A stretch of 64,000 nucleotides of DNA. Origin: Cepaea nemoralis. Lineage: Eukaryota > Mollusca > Gastropoda > Stylommatophora > Helicidae. A program made the translations under genes and the position numbers. This document shows positions 56,670-64,000 of this stretch, one piece after another. Within the stretch, counting starts at the first letter, position 1. Every line of letters starts with the position of its first letter. Below the pieces are notes generated by a model. That model saw only the letters and a program-made list of their open reading frames with translations. It searched no databases and was not told the origin of the DNA. The DNA lies in NCBI GenBank assembly GCA_014155875.1, contig JACEFZ010003502.1, positions 329,501 through 393,500 on the forward strand, written 5' to 3'.

Positions 56670-57379
56670 CATAACCAGTCCGAGATAGGACTCACTCGTA
56701 AGAGCGCACAAGACAAGAAACAGGGTTAACAACCACACAAACCACGGATCTCAACAATAACCAAAGCTGAGGAGGCAGGTTAGACGAAACCGTATTTGGA
56801 ATTTTTGTTTTGAAAATTGGAATTGGAATTGGAATTAGGATCCGAGGACAGGTTTAGTGTCTATTTGATTTCACCAATATCCCTACCCCGTTTAACCTCA
56901 AGGAGAAGTTATATTAGGGTCCATCCCTAGCTCATATTAATAGTCCTGTGACTGAGTCAGCCGCAAATATCAACTGCCCACGGTTTTTCCCTCACAGGTT
57001 TATTAATTTGACGGTGATCGTTGTCCACATGGGGTAATGACCTTTATTTTAGTTCTAGCAAACCGGTAGGGAATTTATTTGGTCCAGACAATACTGCGCA
57101 ATGAATCAGAGAGGAAATTGGAGGAAGCTGCTAGTTACAGGCGCTGGAACTTCAATAGCCTCTCCGCACGACGCCTAACGACAGAGGTGGAAGAAAACAA
57201 CAACAGTCTTTCACGTACTTTCGCAGGCGACGAGCTATAGAACTTAACCCTGACCCAGTTACACTTGCGGAATGCTAGTAGCGAAAGGCTGTCAAGTCCG
57301 TGTTCAGAACTGCATGACATTCACATACAAATAGGAACGTACAACTCACAGTTTACACTCAGAATACTTTTCTGTGACG
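56670..57379. other. No gene recognised; possibly upstream part of the zinc-finger LINE
   Basis: A GGAATTGGAATTGGAATT run sits near 56820. From about 57260 the sequence may belong to the LINE that continues after the SINE at 57392, because the SINE's duplication shows both sides were once joined. Confidence 0.4.
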
Positions 57380-57391
57380 TAGTATTTAGTC

Positions 57392-57637
57392 GCCGGCCTC
57401 TCTGGCCGAGGGGTTACACCACTTTCTCCGTAATCCCGTTTATCAGGCAGAGTCTCGTAGCGGGCGAGAACTGGGAGCGGTTCGTCCCCCGCTGGTGACT
57501 TGCGGGATAACTGAGCCGGCCGCTCAGAAAGCAATGGCAAACTACTGAGCGTAATCTTGCCAAGAAATCAACAGACAGCTGAAAGATGCTGCTGTTGACA
57601 GCGATGTCTTGTAAAAGGATATGCCAATTTTAAAAAA
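57392..57637 (+). mobile_element. SINE-a, full-length, 12-bp duplication
   Basis: Head GCCGGCCTCTCTGGCCGAGG-GGTTACACC, body CAGAAAGCAATGGCAAACTA, end GTCTTGTAAAAGGATATGCC plus an A-rich tail. TAGTATTTAGTC lies at 57380-57391 and 57638-57649. Together with 36854-37107 it defines a ~250-bp consensus. Confidence 0.93.
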
Positions 57638-57649
57638 TAGTATTTAGTC

Positions 57650-58285
57650 AGCTGTAATTGCACTAGAAAATCAAAACAAAGAAATTAATCTGAATCGTAG
57701 AAAAACAGACGTAACGGTTATTACACAAAAGTGTATGTCATGGTTATTACATAAACAATGTTATGTCCAAATGCAAGTGGGACAAACATGTTGTATGTTC
57801 TTTGCAGGAGGTTGTATTCAGCCCAAGGTTAATTTCCTAGGCAATGTTACATTCAGTAGTTTGAATCACATTCGCTGGGCTGTTCACTTGACTTTTTTTT
57901 TGACCGAATTTTTTACGGTGAGCTGCGCTTTGGTAAACGCTGCTGAGGTGGCCAGAAGAGATGCTTTAAAAGCCCTGAAGATTTCACTAGAAGCTTTTGG
58001 AATTCATCACGACACTTGGGAGACTGCTGCCAAAGACCGAGATTCATGGCGTACATCATTACGCAAGGGTGTAGCCACTTGTGAAGCACACAGGACAGCA
58101 AGATCTGTGGGGTAAAAAGAAAAAGACTGGACAGAGATCCTCCTCCTGGAATGTCAATAATTCTTTGCCCACGTTTTTTCAAAGAACATTTCCAGCCAAA
58201 ATAGGCCTTACCAGCCATTTTAGAACTCACGGCCCCAAGCTTTCAAACCTACTGGATGGAATGAATGGTCATCATCATTCTTGAT
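57650..58285 (+). mobile_element. Zinc-finger LINE, RT C-terminus and 3' end
   Basis: Reads NKEINLNRRKTDVTVITQ (after the palm), LNHIRW, LEAFGIHHDTWETAAKDRDS-W, RTSLRKGVATCEAHRTARS, then after a frameshift a zinc-finger relic with CPRFFQRTFPAKIGLTSHFR-TH (second Cys lost) and MNGHHHS stop. It is 5'-interrupted by the SINE at 57392. Confidence 0.78.
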
Positions 58286-58299
58286 GGACAAACTCGAAT

Positions 58300-58440
58300 T
58301 TGCCATTGCTTTATGAACGGAAAGTCAAGGTTAAAGTCCAACTTAATGCCAGTGTTTGGGTTGAATAGCCTACCTCGTCAGTAGCGTACCGGGAGTTTAA
58401 CGCGAACGCTCTAATCTTTCCGACAACGTCAAGATGATGA
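58300..58440 (-). mobile_element. Possible SINE head relic
   Basis: In reverse: GAACGCTCGCGTTAAACTCCC-like head near 58400 and the GGCAAATTCG body motif at 58300. Weak and partly rearranged. 58440-58940 holds nothing I can name. Confidence 0.4.
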
Positions 58441-58949
58441 AGAAGATGATGAAGACAAAGTTGTCTAGAAAGCAACAGGCCCGACGTGAGAAATAGCACG
58501 AAGAATAAATATAACAGAAACAATTTGAAGAGACACTAGTTGTTATGGAAAAACACTATCATGTCTGTGCAAGGGGGCTATCTTTATGAAGATCTACTCA
58601 CGTATATTTTATATACGTTTCCCAACAGCGAAAGTGAATGCCATATTTATGTCTCATCTTACAAACATAAGCGTTTCCGCCCTAGCCAGGCATGCGCACT
58701 AGAAGACCTCGTCTCAAGTACTCCACAATGGCGTTCTTATCAGAAACATAAGGTAAACGCGAGTTCGTAAATATAGATATGTAACTCCCTATCTTTGCTT
58801 ACGGTATGTATATACTACCACTCCAAGTGGGGAAGAACGGTAACAGACAGCTGTATGGCAAGCGCGGCTGTGGGGTCCGAATATCTATCTCATCCGCTGT
58901 TCCCTAGTGTTGTGTCCGCTTGTTCTCTGCAGAGTTTCTGCTTTTCTTA

Positions 58950-58985
58950 GGACAGGAATTGGCAAACTTACGGCTCGCCTGCGAA
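58950..58985 (+). mobile_element. hAT-like terminus, single end
   Basis: ACAGGAATTGGCAAACTTAC-GGCTCGCCTGCGA resembles the CAGGGGTTGGCAAACT termini of hAT elements. No matching opposite end was found, so the extent is unknown. Confidence 0.35.
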
Positions 58986-59269
58986 GCGTGGCGCGAAGAC
59001 TGATCTTAAATGGCACGCTGAATGAAATCAAATACTGGATATGATCACATGAGACATTTATTTTGTAATTGCTTAGAAGTTTATAATTGTTGTTAAAGCT
59101 ATTTCTATTTTTATATATCTTTAGAACAAAATTTGTTAGATATTGGAGGTAAGAATATGCCATCTGATGCAAACTGACTGAGTGTGAAGCAGCAATGGCT
59201 AGCTTTAGCACATTTCTATGTCGGTTTTATCCTTCCCCTCTTTCCCCATCACTACACTAGTTTTTGTTT

Positions 59270-59570
59270 TCGCTTGCTGTGAACTCAAGCCTAGTCCAAT
59301 CACGTGCTACTACTTCTAGTGCACTAAACTGATTGTTGCATGTGGATTAGCTTTCTCTATTACCAGTAGCCCTCTCCATCAGACGTACCCACTCCGACTT
59401 CTGAGGTATGTGTAAATAATGTATGTTCTCAAATCATGGATAAGAAGTCAATATTTGAGTCCAACTGAATGCTGTAGGTGTTAAACCCGCAACCTCGGGA
59501 TCAGCACACCGGAATTTTAAGAACGAGCTCTAATATCCAGCCAGCCATGTTGACCTTTGACTCCACTAGT
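59270..59570 (-). mobile_element. SINE-b copy
   Basis: In reverse the body (TACTTCTAGTGCACTAAACT; GTGGATTAGCTTTCTCTATT; CATCAGACGTACCCACTCCG) and then the head with TGTTAAACCCGCAACC. Confidence 0.75.
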
Positions 59571-59714
59571 AATATTATAGTCCTTTGGCTCTCGCACATT
59601 CATGCTAATACACAGTGCTGGTTCTGGGCTGTCAGCCGCCTGCGTGAAACTGATATTGGCGGCCCAATATATGCGAATCGGGCAGAAGTAATGTGCTATT
59701 AGATTCCCAAACTA

Positions 59715-59890
59715 ACCAATTGTTTGGACACGTAATAAGAAGACATACATTAGAAAACTTGGTGACAACCGGCAAGGTTGAGGGGGAAAGAACAAAGGAA
59801 AGGAAGGTAGAGAAGTAAATATCTGGATGGCTTGGTCACATGGCATGGTCGAGACAAAAACACGGAGCATATATACAACTCTGGTAATGG
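59715..59890 (+). mobile_element. RTE-2 C-terminal fragment
   Basis: [20 protein letters not shown] followed by VEGE and a TWHGRDKNTEHI-like end in shifted frames. Confidence 0.7.
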
Positions 59891-59924
59891 TGATAGGCGA
59901 AAAATGTAACCGCGTCGGTAACTT

Positions 59925-60055
59925 AAGGGGCATGTGAGCCGGTCGTTCAGAAAGCAATGGCAAACTACTGAACGTAATCTTGCCAAGAAATCAACAGTCA
60001 GCTGAAAGATGCTGATGTTGACAGCGATGTCCTGTAAAGGACATGCAAGCATATT
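59925..60055 (+). mobile_element. SINE-a body without head
   Basis: GGTCGTTCAGAAAGCAATGG through GATGCTGATGTTGACAGCGA to GTCCTGTAAAGGACATGCAA. This is one of the least diverged bodies in the window. Confidence 0.82.
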
Positions 60056-60059
60056 TTAA

Positions 60060-61195
60060 GGCGAAAAATGACCGCCCGCGTTTACCGGCATGACACATGA
60101 TTAATGAATGATGGTGTTTTTGTCTTTTTCTTTTAGTAATAAGGTACTCACGATCGTACCCTTAAATTTTGTTGCTGTTGTTGAGGCCTCCTAGTCGCAC
60201 TAAGTACCTCTCAGCCCAATGTAATACCTGTGTTAGTGGTCAGTTCGGATGACATCCTCTGCTGGTGACCCAGGCCAGAATACAGACACGATAAGTCTGT
60301 TACACCGTGCTTTAAACAATGCATAATAACTACAACCCATAGAGGGGGGGGGGGTGGACAGGAATTGTGTTATACCGCGACATAGCACAAAGCCTGGGCT
60401 GAATTGTAGAGACCATGTGTTGACCATGCAGCATGACCCCTCTCTCGGCCTGCCTAGTTTACCCCAGAGAAAGGTAACACCAATACAAGGCAAGACAAGC
60501 TACAGAAGCTGCCGTTCAGCAAAGCATTGCTATAACTGTCCGCCTGTCGGAGTTTCGATCCTAGACCAGTTGACCTCTAAGGATTGGTCTGCCCTGTTTT
60601 AAGGCTTGTGCCCTCCCAGTTGCGCTTCACCGCCCGAAGCCGTTGTCACAATGTTGCATGTCAGATTTGGTGAGCGCCGCGTTACATTCAGCGCTAACAG
60701 AAAGCAGGTAGTACCGTCTACTGTTAAAAAGTCACTCAGTCATATCTGACAAAGACCTGACAGTAATTAAAAAACAAACAATAACCACAGCAAAGTTACG
60801 ACAGCAGCAGAAGCATTATCTCCGCTCTCTCGCATTCTCTGTTAGTATTTCCTTCTTTCCCACTCTCAGTTTACTTCTCTTCTTGTCCATGAATCCTTAT
60901 CTCCTCCTGTCCCTTCATATTTACCTCCCCTGGCAAGTTTACCCGCTTGACGAGATTACGTCCCTTTATCTCAGACTAGAACGTTTAACTAACATGGCGG
61001 TTTTATGATTTCTAGCGACTGTCTGCACTCGGCAACCTTTAGCTTAGAAGTCGTTAGCTTTCAGGCTGACCCGATGTACAATGTGAACCAAGAAATGTAA
61101 TGGGAAGTAGAGGCGACCGGTGTGGTAATTACCACAGCAAGCGAATGTAATATAAACATATGGATCTAATATAATGTAGCCAATACGCTTTATCG
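60060..61195. other. No gene seen
   Basis: Unrecognised sequence. GAGTTTCGATCCTAG near 60550 is B-box-like but lacks a partner A box. No repeat structure is obvious. Confidence 0.4.
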
Positions 61196-61798
61196 CTTGA
61201 ATCATCATCAACAAGTGCCTTGCAAAATGGCGTAGGCGTTCATATTTGTCCACAGATCTCGGTCTTTTGTGTTCTAGATCAACTTAGCAGATGATATTCC
61301 TCCATGCCACCGTCTCAATCCATTCAGCATCATTGCTCTTGGTCGGCCCATGTCTCTCTTCCCTGTGATACTTCCAGTTGTCACAATGTTCTCCAATGCC
61401 TCTCTTCGCATCACATGACCAAAGAAAGCTGTGTGTCTCTTTCTTATTGTTGTATATAATGTTCTAGTTTCGTTAGCCTGTTTCAGACAACTGCCGTTAG
61501 TTCCTCTGGCAGTCTAAGGAATTCGCAACAATCGTCTTAGCATCCACATATCTGTTGCTTCCAAGCTCTTCCTAATTTGTTCATTTACATTCCAAGATTC
61601 ACTGCCATACAGCAGTACAGGTTCTATATAGCACTTCAGCACTCTCTTTCTTGCATTCAATGATAGTAATCTATTGCATAAGGTACACTTTATTTTCTGA
61701 TATACAGCCTTTGCTTGCCCTGTTCTGTTGTTCTTAATCTTTATTGTGCACCCTCCCTCAGATGTTATAAATGCCTCTATGTATTTAAAATTATCAGC

Positions 61799-61943
61799 TT
61801 GGTTAAAATTGGATGGAACTGCGGTAAAGCTGTGAAAATGTAAACAATATAAAATGACACAAAGTAGTGCAGCTTTACATAACAGATACATAACTGTATG
61901 TGTCGTAAATCTGTTATGTAAAGCTGTACTACTTTGTGTCAAC
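61799..61943. mobile_element. Hairpin (foldback) insertion with 8-bp flank duplication
   Basis: TGACACAAAGTAGTGCAGCT and on, then its reverse complement, form ~33-bp arms around an ~18-bp loop (61855-61940). CTTGGTTA precedes the insert (~61799-61806) and follows it (~61943-61950). The uninterrupted RTE-1 has this sequence once. An 8-bp duplication would suit hAT, but the outer ~50 bp on the left is not matched on the right. Confidence 0.6.
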
Positions 61944-62072
61944 TTGGTTAAGAATGTTCCCTTCGATTTCCTTTTCACAATTTGGTGTCACCTTTTTTCT
62001 ATGATATCACCATAGTTACTATTTTCTTGGCATTCAAGGAGAGTCCATTCTTTGCACTCTCCGTTACTACGT

Positions 62073-62099
62073 TGCGGCTCTCCGCTGGATGGAGAATAC

Positions 62100-62164
<65 letters not shown>

Positions 62165-62646
62165 ACATCGCGATTGTAACTGACTCAGAAAGCATGCTGA
62201 CGAGGGTGAGGACGGGCAGGCTTCGTGCGGAATGGCTTGCTTTGCTTCGGAAATCACGGGTGATAAGCATCGCCTGGATCTTTTCTCCGGGGCATGCCGG
62301 TGTGCTGGGAAATGAACAGGCGGACAGATTGGCTGGCTCTGCAGAACTTGGTGGAGTATTGATACATGACAAGGCAGACGTGGTTGCGGCCTTGTGGAAA
62401 CACGTGTACACCTCGGAGGGGCAAATGGATTACCATGGTCTGGCAAGAATGAGACAGCGAGAAGTGACGAGGGGATATGGCCGACGCTCAACGCTCAAAG
62501 GAAAGGCGAGACGGATATATAATCAGATTGCTACTGGTACTATTAGTGTTGGAACTCTTCGCTGGCTGCTGAGGATGGGGACGGAGCACTTATGGGAATG
62601 CCCCGAATGCTGTGATGTCGATTCCTAAATCAATCAATCAATCAAT
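62073..62646 (+). mobile_element. RNase H-encoding LINE (I-like), 5'-truncated, 10-bp duplication
   Basis: CCGTTACTAC flanks the insert at 62063-62072 and 62647-62656. The element carries an RNase H domain, then a short Cys-containing C-terminus, then an ATCA tail. A (CA)n run at 62101-62157 has grown inside it. It is younger than the RTE-1 host copy. Confidence 0.9.
62089..62628 (+). CDS. LINE RNase H domain and C-terminus (partial)
   Basis: RNase H would degrade the RNA strand during element copying. Downstream of the CA-encoded His/Thr run are AIVTDSESMLTRVRTGRLRA (catalytic Asp), IAWIFSPGHAGVLGNEQADR-LAG (late RNase H motif with His, Asn, Asp), GKARRIYNQIATGTISVGTL and WECPECCDV near the stop. 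The first RNase H motifs and all RT are missing by 5' truncation. The frame is otherwise open, a sign of recent insertion. The listed start is only the first Met. Confidence 0.8.
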
Positions 62647-62865
62647 CCGTTACTACAATGTCCAACAATTGTTGTAGATCGTGTATATTATCCGCCACCA
62701 ATATTGTGTCATCTGCATAGCGTGTATTGTTAATATTATAATCTACTGTCAGTATTCCTGGCTTTTCTTTGATCTCTCATTATTACTTCGCTATAGAGGG
62801 AGAGGAGATCCGGTAACAAAATACATCCCTATCATACTTCTAGCTTTCGCTTGAATAGAAATCTT

Positions 62866-62921
62866 TTACTTTACTTTACTTTACTTTACTTTACTTTACT
62901 TTACTTTACTTTACTTTACTT
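62866..62921. repeat. (TTTAC)n microsatellite
   Basis: About eleven perfect units. Confidence 0.95.
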
Positions 62922-62924
62922 GTT

Positions 62925-63180
62925 ACCGTCGCTGTGGCTTAGGAGCAGTGAACGCGTTTCACAATTCCCCAACAAGCAGACTCGAGGGTTCGAAATCAGC
63001 CGCAGGAGAATTTGGAAGTACGTCGCCTTGCGTTGATCTCAATGTTATGAGCGTCGGTCGTACAGAAAGTAATGGCAAGCTATTGAACGTAATAAATTGG
63101 CTAGTAAATCACACACAGTCCCCAAATAATGATGGGATTGATTCAAACGTCCTGTCAAAGATAAACAGCAACCTTTTTGT
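62925..63180 (+). mobile_element. SINE-a body with clear tRNA head
   Basis: GTCGCTGTGGCTTAGGAGCA (A box) and GAGGGTTCGAAATCAGCC (B box) spaced about 40 bp apart, then TACAGAAAGTAATGGCAAGC body. Confidence 0.78.
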
Positions 63181-63204
63181 CTGATATTACTTTATATACC
63201 CTAG

Positions 63205-63450
63205 ACTTGCTTGCTCCGTGGCGAAGCATTTACGGTTGCAGTTTGTAATCCCGCATACCGCGTTCGAAACACAGCTGCAGGCGATTTGGCAGCAGACAGC
63301 CTTGCGTTGGCTGTTTATAAAATGGAATGGGCGCCGGTCGTTCAGAAAGCAATGGCAAACTACTGAACGTAAACTTGCCAAGAAATAACAGTCAAAAAAT
63401 TGTGGGGTTGACTGCGACATCCTGTAAAGGAAATGCAACAAACTTGTTAG
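63205..63450 (+). mobile_element. SINE-a, variant head
   Basis: GTTTGTAATCCCGCATACCG and GCGTTCGAAACACAGCTGCA (B box), then TCAGAAAGCAATGGCAAACT and GACTGCGACATCCTGTAAAG. Confidence 0.82.
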
Positions 63451-64000
63451 CCCTGTACTTACGCCTCCAGATCTTGAATGAGCAGACGCACCCAGCGACC
63501 CCTAGCTGAACAAGGTCATCAAGTCCCACAACTTAAGACAGTATTAATAGAGTTACCGCTGAAGTGTTTCGTTCCACCTCGCTTGTTGATTGAGTTTGAT
63601 AATATAACTGTTAGTACCCGGTGCACCACTTACAGTGGCTCAAAATGTTCCCAAATTTACCGAAAGACACTTAAAGTGGTGAGATAAAACAATAAAGTTT
63701 TCAAAACAATATGTTCCCTTAGTGAATGTAAACACAGAAGCTACAAACAAACGTTGCATGATTTATTGCCTGACATATTTCTCTGCATTTCGTCGGGAGC
63801 ATGCAGCAAAGACCCCCATATGTATATCATATGAAGTGAATACATGAATAATACTTTGGCTGAAATACTGAAAACATATAGCCACACATATATTTTAAAT
63901 GTGGAGCATTTGTTATCCATCTTCTTCTTACTTCTTCTTCAGCGTTCCGAGCCATTGAGGTTCTTTGCTGCAGATACAAGCCGTCTCCATTCGTCTCTCT
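63450..64000. other. No gene seen to window end
   Basis: Unrecognised. A CTTCTTCTTACTTCTTCTTC stretch lies near 63920. Confidence 0.4.

Larger units (their letters stand above)
61199..62850 (-). mobile_element. RTE-1 LINE 3' half with two nested insertions
   Basis: Minus-strand coding from the terminal segment near 61230 to RT motif C (the reverse of CATCTGCATAGCGTGTATTG near 62710). Readable parts include NVNEQIRKSLEATDMWMLRR and FITSEGGCTIKIKNNRTGQA. It is interrupted by a hairpin element (61799-61943) and by an RNase H LINE (62073-62646). Removing both restores the RTE-1 order seen at 4919-7345. Confidence 0.88.

Overview
This window is non-coding metazoan DNA packed with transposable elements (TEs). 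RTE-type LINEs with short tandem-repeat tails, tRNA-headed SINEs, Helentron-like elements, mariner and hAT elements, and a Ty3/Gypsy-like element all point to an animal. The mix would suit a spiralian, perhaps a mollusc, but that is an inference and nothing here fixes the species. I see no intact host gene. The only host-derived sequence I recognise is a broken, intron-less copy of ribosomal protein L21 (54204-55638). Most long open frames in the window are artefacts of simple repeats.

Layout. 1-8.9 kb: an AT-rich satellite (about 40-bp unit) cut up by RTE LINEs, SINEs and a mariner-type inverted-repeat element. 9.1-14.6 kb: two Helentron-like non-autonomous elements in tandem, each carrying a CCT-rich tract, CAGA microsatellites and repeated copies of its own terminal module. 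14.9-19.4 kb: two RTE copies head to head, one split by a 524-bp hAT element that carries a long internal palindrome. 19.4-24.5 kb: copies of an unclassified ~500-bp repeat, duplicated unclassified sequence and simple repeats. 24.5-32.1 kb: a 7.57-kb LTR retrotransposon with unusually long LTRs (about 2.63 kb each), gag and protease only, a -1 frameshift heptamer directly before the gag stop, and no reverse transcriptase or integrase. 32-44 kb: GAT-rich DNA, SINEs, a CR1/L2-like LINE end, mariner remnants and a 24-bp minisatellite. 44-48.8 kb: RTE elements including the best-preserved copy (endonuclease plus RT, one frameshift). 49-60 kb: the L21 retropseudogene split by a mariner element, a zinc-finger LINE split by a SINE, and purine-rich repeats. 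61-62.9 kb: an RTE copy interrupted by a hairpin element and by an RNase H-encoding LINE.

How the parts relate. RTE, I-like and CR1/L2-like LINEs are the likely enzyme sources. One SINE (42005-42325) shares its 3' end with the RNase H LINE at 62073-62646, a classic LINE/SINE partnership. The LTR element must borrow RT and integrase if it moves at all. Target-site duplications that I could read directly support most of the nested insertions and give their relative order.

Limits. Family names rest on recognised protein motifs and terminal sequences, not on database searches. Coordinates of old, degraded copies are approximate. One-base indels that break reading frames could be real decay or assembly errors in low-complexity DNA.
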